A DNA stretch of 64,000 bases. Source: Comamonas testosteroni ATCC 11996 (lineage in GTDB: Bacteria; Pseudomonadota; Gammaproteobacteria; Burkholderiales; Burkholderiaceae_C). The DNA lies in contig NZ_AHIL01000002.1 of the NCBI RefSeq assembly GCF_000241525.1, positions 186,001-250,000 on the forward strand. The letters run 5' to 3'. This document shows positions 50,668 through 58,901 of the stretch, one piece after another (the stretch's first letter is position 1; every line of letters begins with the position of its first letter). The position numbers and the translations under genes are program-made. The notes below the pieces were generated by a model. It was not told where the DNA came from. It did no database searches and was given only the letters and a program-made list of their open reading frames with translations.

Positions 50668-51210
50668 TCAGCTGCGGCGAATACGGTAGAGACAGTGCTC
50701 AGCCAGCGCGTGCCCAGCTGGCAGATCAGGGTGCATGAATGTCTGCGCATCGGGCTGCATTCCCAGGCGCTGCATTACGGCCTGCGAGGGCTTGTTCGGC
50801 ACCGCCGTGAACGCCACAACTTCATCCAGCAGCAGCTCATTCCACGCAAAATCCAGCGCGGCTTTTGCACCCTCTGTCGCCAGACCTTTGCCCCAGTATG
50901 GCCGGGCCAGCCGCCAGCCCACTTCCACGCAGGGTGAAAACGGTAGCTCTGCTGCGGGAGTGTGCAAGCCAATCATCCCTGCCAAGTGCCCGGTGGCTCT
51001 ATCCTGCGCAACCCAGAATCCCCAGCCACGCTCGGCAATCAGAGCTTCGGCCTTGGCGGCCAGGGCATCGCTGGCCTGCCTGTCCAGCACGCTTGGGAAG
51101 TAGCGCATGACTTCCGTGTCCGCATTGAGCGCGGCAAACTCCGGCAAATCCTGCGGCGTCCATTGCCGCAGAATCAGCCTTGGCGTGGTCAGGCACTCAG
51201 GCTTCACCAC
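50668..51210 (-). CDS. GNAT-family N-acetyltransferase (RimJ/RimL type)
   Basis: This protein of about 180 residues starts with LTTPRLILRQWTPQDLPEFAALNAD and has the acetyl-CoA site VEVGWRLARPYWGKGLATEGAKAALDFAW (about 102-130), followed by VVAFTAVPNKPSQAVMQRLGM. It acetylates an amino group of a protein or small molecule; the substrate is unknown. No ATG is available. GTG codons at 51210 or 51207 are the best starts, and they overlap the end of parB (51197) by 11-14 bases, so it may be translationally coupled to parB. Confidence 0.78.
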   Translation of the reverse strand: MVKPECLTTPRLILRQWTPQDLPEFAALNADTEVMRYFPSVLDRQASDALAAKAEALIAERGWGFWVAQDRATGHLAGMIGLHTPAAELPFSPCVEVGWRLARPYWGKGLATEGAKAALDFAWNELLLDEVVAFTAVPNKPSQAVMQRLGMQPDAQTFMHPDLPAGHALAEHCLYRIRRS

Positions 51211-52126
51211 GCAGCTTTTCGATGATGCCGTTGAGCTCGTCAAGCGAGCCGAACTGGATGGCGATCTCGCCCATTTCCTGCTGCTTGCCGTGGCGACGCA
51301 CGGTCTTCTTGATGCGCACCTCTACATCGGCCGTAAGCAGGTCGGACAGCTCTTCCTCGATGCGTTTCACGTCGCGCGACTTGCCATCCTTCTTGGCCTT
51401 CTGGCGCGTGAGATTGAACTCGGCACCGATCTTCTTGACCAGCGACTCGGCCTCGCGCACCGACATCTTCTTGGCCGCGATCTGGTTGCCTGCCGTGATC
51501 TGGGTGGCGCGGTCCAGCGTCAGCAGTGCCCGCGCATGGCCCATGTCGATATCGCCGGCCATCAGCATGGTCTGCACGGGCTCGGCCAGATTCAGCAGAC
51601 GCAGCAGATTGGTGGCGGCGCTGCGCGAGCGGCCCACGGCCTGCGCGGTCTGCTCGTGGGTCAGACCGAACTCCTTGACCAGGCGGGCCAGCCCCTGCGC
51701 CTCTTCCAGCGGATTCAGGTCTTCGCGCTGAATGTTCTCGATCAGTGCCATGGCCGCAGCGGCTTCATCGGGCACCTCGCGCACCAGCACCGGCACCTCC
51801 GACAGACCCGCGATATGCGCGGCACGGAAGCGCCGTTCGCCGGCAATGATCTCGTACTTGCCGGCGTTGTCGCCCCGGGAGAGCTGGCGCACCAGAATCG
51901 GCTGCATGATGCCCTGGGCCTTGATGCTCTCGGCCAGTTCGTACAAGGCGCCTTCGTCCATGCGGGTGCGCGGCTGGTACTGGCCGGCCACCATCACATT
52001 GAGTGCCAGCGTGCTCGGCAGATTGGCCTGAGACCCGCTCGCTGCGGCCTGCTCTGCTTCACTGACCTTGGGGCCCAGCAGGGCTTCCAGACCACGTCCC
52101 AGGCCCTTGGGTTTCTTAGTCACCAT
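51197..52126 (-). CDS. parB: Chromosome partitioning protein ParB
   Basis: This 309-residue CTP-dependent DNA-binding clamp loads at parS and spreads over the origin region. An N-terminal basic segment (KPKGLGRGLEALLG) is followed by the CTP-binding ParB/Srx domain: QYQPRTRMDEGALYELAESIKAQGIMQPILVR, then YEIIAGERRFRAAHIAGLSEVPVLV with the GERRxRA box, and ENIQREDLNPLEEA. A helix-turn-helix (LTHEQTAQAVGRSRSAATNLLRLLNL) and a C-terminal dimerisation domain follow. The parA gene lies upstream with a hydrolase gene between them. Confidence 0.96.
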   Translation of the reverse strand: MVTKKPKGLGRGLEALLGPKVSEAEQAAASGSQANLPSTLALNVMVAGQYQPRTRMDEGALYELAESIKAQGIMQPILVRQLSRGDNAGKYEIIAGERRFRAAHIAGLSEVPVLVREVPDEAAAAMALIENIQREDLNPLEEAQGLARLVKEFGLTHEQTAQAVGRSRSAATNLLRLLNLAEPVQTMLMAGDIDMGHARALLTLDRATQITAGNQIAAKKMSVREAESLVKKIGAEFNLTRQKAKKDGKSRDVKRIEEELSDLLTADVEVRIKKTVRRHGKQQEMGEIAIQFGSLDELNGIIEKLRGEA

Positions 52127-52141
52127 TGCTGAATTCTTTCT

Positions 52142-52696
52142 TTAAAGGGAGAGCAGCAGCTCATGCCCGGCTTCCCACAGTCCCAGTCCGCTGGCCGTGT
52201 TGATATGGCCTGCGGCACCCGCATTCACGAAGCGGCTGCCCCAGCCCTGTGCCATGGCCTGTGCGCGTGCTACAGAGCAGTTGGGGTCGTTCTCGCTGCC
52301 CACCAGTATCGACGGGAAGGGCAGCTTTTGCAGCAGCACGGGCGACCAGCCCGGCAGGACGCCACGCAGACTCTCCTGCTCGGTGTCGCCGGGGGCCACC
52401 AGCAACGCACCGCGCACCTTGCTCCTGGCTACTTGAGAATGTGCCGCCCACCAGGCCACCAGCACGCAGCCCAGGCTGTGCGCCACCAGAGTGACGGGAG
52501 CAGGAGCGTCGAGCACGGTTTCCTGCAAGCGAATGCTCCAGTCACCACGCAGCGGATGCTGCCAGCTGTGCTGCTCCAGCCGTTGGTAGCCGTACTGCTC
52601 CTGCCACAGACTTTGCCAGTGGCCGGGGTCGGAGTTCTGCCAGCCGGGCAGCAGCCAGACATGCTGCGGGTTCAGTGCTTCAGAGGTCATGACCAT
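52142..52696 (-). CDS. RBBP9/YdeN-family serine hydrolase
   Basis: This 184-residue alpha/beta hydrolase has PGWQNSDPGHWQSLWQ (about 18-33), the nucleophile elbow VAHSLGCVLVAWW (Ser about 72), and later VGSENDPNCSVARAQAMA (Asp) and GAAGHINTASGLG (His). It is probably an esterase of unknown substrate. The start is at 52696, or at 52690 (ATG GTC ATG). It sits between parA and parB on the same strand, an insertion into the usual parAB pair. Confidence 0.85.
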   Translation of the reverse strand: MVMTSEALNPQHVWLLPGWQNSDPGHWQSLWQEQYGYQRLEQHSWQHPLRGDWSIRLQETVLDAPAPVTLVAHSLGCVLVAWWAAHSQVARSKVRGALLVAPGDTEQESLRGVLPGWSPVLLQKLPFPSILVGSENDPNCSVARAQAMAQGWGSRFVNAGAAGHINTASGLGLWEAGHELLLSL

Positions 52697-52725
52697 TGGC
52701 GATGGCTAAATAGGAGACGGGGAGC

Positions 52726-52741
52726 TGTTTCACGTGAAACA
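52726..52741. other. parS site 1, exact
   Basis: TGTTTCACGTGAAACA, a perfect 16-bp parS palindrome, lies between the parA stop codon and the hydrolase gene. It is a loading site for ParB. Confidence 0.93.
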
Positions 52742-52742
52742 C

Positions 52743-53513
52743 TCACATTTTCTTGATACGGCGCACCATCTCTTCGGCGAACTCGACAAAGGCCTTGCTG
52801 CCCTTGGCCGAGGCGTCGAACACCACGCCCGGCAGGCCGTAGCTGGGGGCTTCGGCCAGGCGCACATTGCGCGGGATCACGGTATCGAACACCTTGTCGC
52901 CGAAATGCTCCTTAAGCTGGTCGCTGACCTGCTGCTGCAGCGTGGTGCGCGGATCGAACATCACGCGCAGCAGACCGATGATCTGCAGGTCGGGATTCAT
53001 GTTCGCATGCACCTGCTTGATGGTGTTGACCAGATCGGTCAGGCCTTCCAGTGCAAAGTACTCGCACTGCATGGGCACGATCACGCCATGAGCCGAGCAC
53101 AGACCGTTCAATGTCAGCATGGACAGCGAAGGCGGGCAGTCGATCAGCACAAAGTCATAGTCGGCGGCCACGGCCTGCAGAGCGGTCTTGAGACGCTCGT
53201 TGCGGCGCTCCAGCGAGACCAGCTCGATCTCGGCGCCCGACAGCTCGCGGTTGGCGCCCAGCACGTCATAGCCGACCTGCTCGGACTTCTGGGCCACTTC
53301 CTTGATGCTGGCGTTTTCCAGCAGCACGTCGTAGACCGTCAACTCCAGCGCGCGCTTGTCCACGCCGGAGCCCATGGTGGCATTGCCCTGCGGGTCCAGG
53401 TCGATCAGCAACACACGCTGGCCGACCTTGGCCAGACCGGCGGCAAGATTGACCGTGGTCGTGGTCTTGCCCACTCCACCCTTTTGATTGGCAACGCAGA
53501 AAATTTTGGCCAT
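52743..53513 (-). CDS. parA: Chromosome partitioning ATPase ParA (Soj)
   Basis: This 256-residue deviant Walker ATPase drives segregation of ParB-parS complexes. It has [29 protein letters not shown] (Walker A about 9-18), the LLIDLDPQGNATMGSGVDK switch, DFVLIDCPPSLSMLTLN (Walker B about 120-128), and lacks an N-terminal DNA-binding domain, as chromosomal ParA proteins do. The stop codon is 1 base from parS site 1. The LysE gene lies upstream. Confidence 0.96.
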   Translation of the reverse strand: MAKIFCVANQKGGVGKTTTTVNLAAGLAKVGQRVLLIDLDPQGNATMGSGVDKRALELTVYDVLLENASIKEVAQKSEQVGYDVLGANRELSGAEIELVSLERRNERLKTALQAVAADYDFVLIDCPPSLSMLTLNGLCSAHGVIVPMQCEYFALEGLTDLVNTIKQVHANMNPDLQIIGLLRVMFDPRTTLQQQVSDQLKEHFGDKVFDTVIPRNVRLAEAPSYGLPGVVFDASAKGSKAFVEFAEEMVRRIKKM

Positions 53514-53525
53514 TGAACTTCTCTT

Positions 53526-54137
53526 TTAGTTGGCGGCCAGCTTGAGGCCAAAACCGATCAGAAACACACCGGCTGTTTTTTCCAGCCACTTCACCACGGC
53601 CGGATTGGCACGCAGACGCTCTGCCAACACCGTGGTCAGCGTCACCACGATGACGCTGTAGATAAAGGTAATTGCCGCCACCGTGGCAGCCATCACGCCA
53701 AAGGTGACGGCGCCCTGGTGATTGGCAGGGTCTACGAACATGGGAAAGAACGCCATGTAGAACACGATGGCCTTGGGGTTCATCAGAGTGATCAGAGCAC
53801 CCTGACGGAAATACTGGCGCGGCTGGATTTCAATGGCTGGTGCATCGCCGGGCCTGGCCGTAAGCAGCTTGTAGCCCAGCCAGGCCAGATAGGCCGCCCC
53901 CACCCATTGCACGGCATGGAAGGCCGCGGGATAGGCGGCCAGCACCGCCGCCACACCGGCCACGGCCAGCCACATCAGCACCTGGTCGGCAGCCATCACG
54001 CCCAGGCAGCATGCAAGGCCCGCTCTCCATCCGCCCTTGCCCGTGGAGGTAATCAAGGCCAGATTGCCTGGCCCGGGGATCAGCAAGAAAACGGTAACGG
54101 CGGCTGCAAAAGCGCCGTAATCAGAGATGCCAAACAT
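53526..54137 (-). CDS. LysE-family exporter
   Basis: This 203-residue inner-membrane protein has about six segments (FAAAVTVFLLIPGPGNLALIT, LACCLGVMAADQVLMWLAVAGVAAVLA, GAAYLAWLGYKLL, GALITLMNPKAIVFYMAFFPMFV, VAAITFIYSVIVVTLT, AGVFLIGFGLKLAAN). The GPGNLALI and LMNPKA motifs are typical of LysE/RhtB threonine or amino acid exporters. It is inserted between rsmG and parA, 12 bases from the parA start, and so likely co-transcribed with it. Confidence 0.9.
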   Translation of the reverse strand: MFGISDYGAFAAAVTVFLLIPGPGNLALITSTGKGGWRAGLACCLGVMAADQVLMWLAVAGVAAVLAAYPAAFHAVQWVGAAYLAWLGYKLLTARPGDAPAIEIQPRQYFRQGALITLMNPKAIVFYMAFFPMFVDPANHQGAVTFGVMAATVAAITFIYSVIVVTLTTVLAERLRANPAVVKWLEKTAGVFLIGFGLKLAAN

Positions 54138-54282
54138 TCAAACCCTGCGCGATGGAAAACAGCAAGTTTATGCGAGGGCCATGACCGGCGCATCTGCATT
54201 GCGCAGATGTTGTCCGATACGGTGTGTAAAAAAAACGGTTTCCGCCGTGGCCAGCGACTTCGACATGCCGGCCCAGGTCGAG

Positions 54283-54382
54283 GACACCGAGCAAAGGCCC
54301 AGGCGGCCCAGGCGGCCCCGCGGCCCTGCGGCGAGAAGGCGCCGCCCCCTTCCAGGGGGAAGCGGCAAAGCCGCTCAGGGGG
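54283..54382 (-). repeat. GC-rich stop-anchored repeat, copy 6
   Basis: On the minus strand it begins immediately after the rsmG stop codon (CCCCCTGAGCGGCTTTGCCG), continues with CCCCCTGGAAGGGGGCGGCG, and ends with GGGCCTTTGCTCGGTGTC. It lies inside the rsmG-lysE gap. Confidence 0.8.
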
Positions 54383-55042
54383 TTACTTGATTTTCAACCA
54401 GATCACGCAGCGCTCGGCATCAAGGCCGGGCACGGCCAAAGGTTCCACGTGAAACACCTTCACGTCGGCAGGCAGCGCAGCAATTTCCTCATCGGGGTGC
54501 TTGCCCTTCATGGCAAACCAGATTCCGCCCTCGGCCAGAGCCTTGCGCGACCAGGTCGTGAAGTCCACCAGGGACGCAAAGGCGCGGCAGCTGATGACCG
54601 GGTACTGGGTCTTGAGGTTTTCCACCCGGTCATGAATGCCGCGCAGATTGGGCAGGCGCAAGGATGCAGCCACCTGCTGGATGAAAGCGGCCTTCTTGCC
54701 CACGGTATCCACACAGTTCACATCGATCTGCGGGCAGCAGATGGCAAACACCACACCAGGCAGACCACCGCCGGAGCCCACGTCCAGCAGCGGCAGACGC
54801 TTGCCCTCTTCCAGCGGCAGGCTGCTCACATGTCGCAGCAAAGCGGGCACGGCAGCCAGGCTGTCGAGCAGGTGATGCGTCAGCATCTCCTGGGGATCAC
54901 GCACCGACGTCAGGTTGTAGACCTTGTTCCACTTCTGCAGCAGATCCATGAAGGACATCAGCAGATCGATCTGGGCCGGGGCCAGATCCAGCTTCAGTGC
55001 CTGAACGCCCTGCTCCAGCTGAGTACGCAAAACCTGGCTCAT
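54383..55042 (-). CDS. rsmG: 16S rRNA (guanine-527-N7)-methyltransferase RsmG
   Basis: This 219-residue methyltransferase (GidB) modifies G527 of 16S rRNA. It has [33 protein letters not shown], the SAM motif [18 protein letters not shown] (about 88-105), and [20 protein letters not shown] with the conserved motif C-R-A. Its start codon overlaps the stop codon of mnmG (ATGA), so the pair is coupled. A parS-like site is inside this coding region at 54441. Confidence 0.95.
   Translation of the reverse strand: MSQVLRTQLEQGVQALKLDLAPAQIDLLMSFMDLLQKWNKVYNLTSVRDPQEMLTHHLLDSLAAVPALLRHVSSLPLEEGKRLPLLDVGSGGGLPGVVFAICCPQIDVNCVDTVGKKAAFIQQVAASLRLPNLRGIHDRVENLKTQYPVISCRAFASLVDFTTWSRKALAEGGIWFAMKGKHPDEEIAALPADVKVFHVEPLAVPGLDAERCVIWLKIK
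54441..54456. other. parS-like site 2 (in rsmG)
   Basis: GGTTCCACGTGAAACA differs from the parS consensus at positions 1 and 5. It lies in coding sequence near the 3' end of rsmG. Confidence 0.75.
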
Positions 55043-57003
55043 GCGGAAGCCTCTTCGTTCTGATTGGCAAAGCCCTTGAAGCCGCCTTTTTTCAGATGCA
55101 CCATGAGCAGCGAGATGGCAGCAGGCGTCACCCCCGAAATACGCGAAGCCTGACCCAGGGTTTCGGGTCTGTGCTTTTGCAGCTTCTGGCGCACCTCGAA
55201 GGACAGTGCCGCCACCTGCATATAGTCAAACTCCAGCGGCAGACGCAGGCGCTCGAAATGCGCGGCACGCTCCACCTCATCCTTCTGACGATCGATATAG
55301 CCAGAGTACTTGGCGGCAATCTCCACCTGCTCGATCACCGGGGCGCTGAGTTCGCCCAGCGCCTCGGGCTGCACATCGGCACTGGCGTACTTGCCCTCGT
55401 TCATGCCCATGAGCTTGTCGTAGTCCACACCCGGGCGACGCAGCAGGTCGAACAGGTTGTATTCGCGCTCCATGGCCTTGCCCAGCACGCGCTCGGATTC
55501 TTCCGCAGCCACGACACGCGGGTTCACCCAGGTGGACTTGAGGCGCTCTGTTTCACGTGAAACAGCATCGCGCTTGCGGCTGAAGGAGTCCCAGCGCGCA
55601 TCATCGACCAGACCCATCTGGCGACCCGCTTCGGTCAGGCGCATATCGGCATTGTCTTCGCGCATCTGCAGGCGGAACTCGGCGCGGCTGGTGAACATGC
55701 GATAGGGCTCGGTCACGCCCTTGGTGATCAGATCGTCGACCAGCACGCCCAGATAGGCCTCGTCGCGACGCGGCATCCAGGGGCCTTCGCCACGGCACTG
55801 CAGCGCTGCGTTCAGGCCCGCGAACAGACCCTGAGCGGCCGCCTCTTCATAGCCGGTCGTGCCATTGATCTGGCCCGCGAAGAACAGACCCTGGATCTGC
55901 TTGGTCTCGAAGCTGCTCTTGAGCGAGCGCGGATCGAAGTAGTCGTACTCGATGGCATAGCCTGGGCGCAGGATATGGGCGTTCTCCAGCCCCTTCATGC
56001 TGCGCACCAGTTCGTACTGAATGTCGAACGGCAGGCTGGTGGAGATCCCGTTGGGGTAGAACTCGTGCGTGGTCAGGCCTTCGGGCTCCAGAAAGATCTG
56101 GTGGCTTTCCTTGTCCGCAAAACGGTTGATCTTGTCTTCCACGCTGGGGCAGTAACGCGGACCCACGCCCTCGATCTTGCCGGTGAACATGGGACTGCGG
56201 TCAAAGCCGCTGCGAATGATCTCGTGCGTGCGCGCATTGGTGTGCGTGATCCAGCAAGGCATCTGGCGGGGATGCATGGCACGGTTGCCCATGAAGCTGA
56301 ACACGGGCACTTCGCCCTCGTTGACGCCGCCTGGCATGCCGTCGCCGGGTTGCTCCTCGCACTGGCTGAAGTCGATGCTGCGGCCGTCGATGCGCGGGGG
56401 CGTGCCGGTCTTCAGGCGCCCCTGCGGCAGCTGGAGCTCCTTCAGGCGTGCCGACAGGCTCACAGCGGGGGGATCGCCCGCACGGCCTGCTGCATAGTTG
56501 TTCAGGCCCACGTGGATCTTGCCGTCGAGGAAGGTGCCCGCCGTCAGCACCACGGTACGGCTGCGGAACTTGAGACCCACCTGGGTGACGGCACCGACCA
56601 CGCGGTCGCCCTCCACCATCAGATCATCCACGGCCTGCTGGAAGAGCCAGAGATTGGGCTGGTTTTCCAGCATCTCGCGAATCGCGGCCTTGTACAGAAT
56701 GCGGTCGGCCTGGGCGCGCGTGGCACGCACGGCCGGTCCCTTGGAGCTGTTCAGAATGCGGAACTGGATGCCGCCCTTGTCGGTCGCCAGGGCCATGGCT
56801 CCGCCCAGGGCATCGACCTCCTTGACCAGGTGGCCCTTGCCGATGCCGCCGATGCTGGGGTTACAGCTCATCTGCCCCAGGGTTTCGATATTGTGGGTCA
56901 GCAGCAATGTCTTGCTGCCCATGCGCGCAGCGGCCAACGCAGCCTCGGTGCCGGCGTGACCGCCACCGACCACGATCACGTCAAATTCCTGTGGGTACAA
57001 CAT
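55039..57003 (-). CDS. mnmG: tRNA uridine-5-carboxymethylaminomethyl modification enzyme MnmG
   Basis: This 654-residue FAD protein (GidA) forms cmnm5U34 of tRNA with MnmE. The N-terminal FAD motif [30 protein letters not shown] is present, then LDGKIHVGL, [28 protein letters not shown], and the second FAD-binding strand [30 protein letters not shown]. The conserved C-terminal helices end with [19 protein letters not shown]. The ATG at 57003 starts the domain. A perfect parS lies inside the gene, encoding VSRET. Confidence 0.96.
   Translation of the reverse strand: MLYPQEFDVIVVGGGHAGTEAALAAARMGSKTLLLTHNIETLGQMSCNPSIGGIGKGHLVKEVDALGGAMALATDKGGIQFRILNSSKGPAVRATRAQADRILYKAAIREMLENQPNLWLFQQAVDDLMVEGDRVVGAVTQVGLKFRSRTVVLTAGTFLDGKIHVGLNNYAAGRAGDPPAVSLSARLKELQLPQGRLKTGTPPRIDGRSIDFSQCEEQPGDGMPGGVNEGEVPVFSFMGNRAMHPRQMPCWITHTNARTHEIIRSGFDRSPMFTGKIEGVGPRYCPSVEDKINRFADKESHQIFLEPEGLTTHEFYPNGISTSLPFDIQYELVRSMKGLENAHILRPGYAIEYDYFDPRSLKSSFETKQIQGLFFAGQINGTTGYEEAAAQGLFAGLNAALQCRGEGPWMPRRDEAYLGVLVDDLITKGVTEPYRMFTSRAEFRLQMREDNADMRLTEAGRQMGLVDDARWDSFSRKRDAVSRETERLKSTWVNPRVVAAEESERVLGKAMEREYNLFDLLRRPGVDYDKLMGMNEGKYASADVQPEALGELSAPVIEQVEIAAKYSGYIDRQKDEVERAAHFERLRLPLEFDYMQVAALSFEVRQKLQKHRPETLGQASRISGVTPAAISLLMVHLKKGGFKGFANQNEEASA
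55549..55564. other. parS site 3, exact (inside mnmG)
   Basis: TGTTTCACGTGAAACA matches the consensus perfectly within mnmG, where it encodes the peptide VSRET on the minus strand. Confidence 0.92.
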
Positions 57004-57155
57004 ATTTCTGCTCCGGGCCAAGCCCGGCCCTTGCCCCTGCACGAAGCAACCATGCCTCGGCTCTCATGGCAGGCGGACATGTTTTCGCGCCATGTCCAGC
57101 CCTGCGGGGAACCTGCAATTTTCCCACCATTGGCGCAACAATGCCTTGCCAGGGG

Positions 57156-57171
57156 GGTTTCACGTGAAACA
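57156..57171. other. parS site 4 (intergenic)
   Basis: GGTTTCACGTGAAACA has one mismatch to the 16-bp consensus. It lies upstream of mnmG and before the FMN reductase gene. Confidence 0.88.
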
Positions 57172-57258
57172 TGGCAGCCAGAGCTACGGCCTAGATGTTT
57201 GCCCTGATCACCCTGCCTACGCATGAAAAGTGCAATCGCTCTGTGCTGCAATGCCTGC

Positions 57259-57834
57259 ATGCAAATCCTCATTTTTGCGGGCAGCACCCGCCAAGACTCG
57301 TACAACCGCAAACTGGCCAAGGTGGCCGCCTCCATCGCCCGGCAGCAAGGCGCAGAGCCCAGCCTGCTGGAGCTGTCGGACTACGACATCCCCCTCTACA
57401 ACGCCGACCTCGAAGCGCAGGGAACTCCAGCCGATGTCATTCGCCTCAAGCAGGCCATGCACAGCCATGCTGCCTGGATTGTCTGCAGCCCCGAGTACAA
57501 CGGCAGCTACCCTGCCCTGCTCAAGAACGCGATCGACTGGGCCTCCAGCCCGGTCAAGGGCGATGCGAAGTGGTCCGATGGCGTCCTGCCGTTTCGCAAC
57601 AAGGTCGTCGGCATGGCCAGTGCCTCGCCTGGCGGTCTTGGAGGCCTGAGAGCGCAGTCACACCTCGCTGCGCTGCTATTGAACCTGGAATGCTGGGTGG
57701 CACCGCGCAGCCATGCCGTGAGCCAGGCGGGCGAGGCTTTCGATGCCCAGGGTCATCTGCTGCGCGCCCAGAACCAGCAAGGCATGGAGGCACTGGTGCA
57801 GCAGGTGCTGTGGGCTGCAGGGCGCCTGGGCTGA
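57259..57834 (+). CDS. NADPH-dependent FMN reductase (flavodoxin-like fold)
   Basis: This 191-residue protein begins MQILIFAGSTRQDSYNRKLAKVAAS (FMN phosphate loop GSTR at about 8-11) and has IVCSPEYNGSYPALLKNAIDWAS, the family signature. NADPH-dependent flavin or quinone/chromate/azo reductases of this type support redox balance. The ATG at 57259 begins the domain; an ATG at 57223 is an alternative, and neither has a clear ribosome site. The plus-strand gene is divergent from mnmG. Confidence 0.87.
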   Translation: MQILIFAGSTRQDSYNRKLAKVAASIARQQGAEPSLLELSDYDIPLYNADLEAQGTPADVIRLKQAMHSHAAWIVCSPEYNGSYPALLKNAIDWASSPVKGDAKWSDGVLPFRNKVVGMASASPGGLGGLRAQSHLAALLLNLECWVAPRSHAVSQAGEAFDAQGHLLRAQNQQGMEALVQQVLWAAGRLG

Positions 57835-57942
57835 GCAATCCCCCACGGATACGGACTACTTGCTGTCGGCTGCATATGCATATGACATGCAACCGGTTTA
57901 GCATGGGCACTTGTCTTTTCATTGCATAGAGAGCCACTCACC

Positions 57943-58551
57943 ATGAAGCTTTACTACAGCCCCGGCGCCTGCTCCCTGTCTCCGCACATCGTGCTGCATG
58001 AAGCAGACCTGCAGCATGAAACTGTGATGGTCAGCACCAAGAGCCACAAGCTCCAGGACGGAACGGATTACTACGGCATCAATCCTCTGGGCTATGTGCC
58101 TTTTCTGGTGCTGGACAACGGCGACACCTTGCACGAAGGCCCGGCCATTGTTCAATACCTGGCCGACCTGGCCCCCGAGAAAAACCTGGCGCCCGCCAAC
58201 GGCACGGTGGCCCGCTACCACCTGCAGGAATGGCTGAACTTCATCAGCACCGAGGTGCACAAGGGCTTCGGCCCCTTGTTCAATCCTGCAACGCCAGAGG
58301 ATTACAAGCCCCTGGCACGCGCCAGCGTGCTCAAGCGCCTGGCCTGGGTCAACGAGCAACTCGCCAACAAGACCTATCTGATGGGCGACCAGTTCACCGT
58401 GGCCGATGCCTACTTCTTCACGGTCACGGGCTGGGCCCAGTTTGTGGGCCTGGACATCTCCGAGCTCGAGCACATCCAGGCCTACCGCGAGCGCATTCTG
58501 GCGCGCCCCGCAGTACAGGCCGCCATGAAGGCAGAAGGCTTGCTGAAGTAA
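57943..58551 (+). CDS. Glutathione S-transferase (beta class)
   Basis: This 202-residue enzyme begins MKLYYSPGACSLSPHIVLHEADL, with the beta-class Cys10 (GACS). It has GINPLGYVPFLVLDNGDTLHEGPAIVQYLADL, which is the glutathione site, and C-terminal helices with YLMGDQFTVADAYFFTVTGWA. It conjugates or reduces electrophiles with glutathione, alongside the glutathione reductase at 10.8 kb. The ATG at 57943 is chosen. Confidence 0.93.
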   Translation: MKLYYSPGACSLSPHIVLHEADLQHETVMVSTKSHKLQDGTDYYGINPLGYVPFLVLDNGDTLHEGPAIVQYLADLAPEKNLAPANGTVARYHLQEWLNFISTEVHKGFGPLFNPATPEDYKPLARASVLKRLAWVNEQLANKTYLMGDQFTVADAYFFTVTGWAQFVGLDISELEHIQAYRERILARPAVQAAMKAEGLLK

Positions 58552-58576
58552 GTCTTTTGACACCCATGCAAACTGA

Positions 58577-58857
58577 GAACGTATTTACGATCTCTACGCA
58601 GCCGCGTTGGAGCGCAATCGGGATGAGTTCGAAGCGATGGCTCGCCGCTTGCACCGGGGTGCAAGCAAGAGACAGCGCACAGAAATCGCCCGATTTCGCT
58701 CCAACCCTTCGGGACAGTGTCTTTGCGGGCGGTCTGCGGCGTTGCGAATCCTCGCAATAGCACAGCTATTGCTGCGGTATCGCGCGCGGGGGGCCGCCCC
58801 CTTGCATCCCATCCCGCAAAGCCTCTGTCGCGGCGCGAGGAGATCGTAAACACGTTC
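58577..58857. mobile_element. MITE-like palindromic element, 281 bases
   Basis: The terminal inverted repeats GAACGTATTTACGATCTC (58577-58594) and GAGATCGTAAACACGTTC (58840-58857) match in 17 of 18 positions. Internal inverted arms GGAGCGCAATCGGG (58609) and CCCGATTTCGCTCC (from about 58689) match in 13 of 14. No transposase or credible gene is inside. It lies between the GST gene and the terminator at 58862, suggesting insertion into the GST 3' region. No target duplication was recognised. Non-autonomous element is the best reading. Confidence 0.65.
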
Positions 58858-58861
58858 TAGG

Positions 58862-58887
58862 AGCTCGGTACCCACCGAGCTTTTTTC
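58862..58887 (+). terminator. Terminator upstream of the OYE gene
   Basis: AGCTCGG (58862-58868) pairs with CCGAGCT (58875-58881) and is followed by six T residues. It probably ends the GST transcript and lies about 15 bases before the next start codon. Confidence 0.8.
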
Positions 58888-58901
58888 ATCTGGAGTTCTG
58901 C

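Noticed and set aside
54191-54209. CATCTGC-ATTGC-GCAGATG hairpin upstream of lysE
   Set aside because: A 7-bp stem is expected by chance in a window of this size and GC content; no position-specific support.
58607-58849. 80-codon open frame inside the MITE-like element
   Set aside because: Arg/Ala-rich sequence formed from palindromic arms, no ribosome site, no domain.
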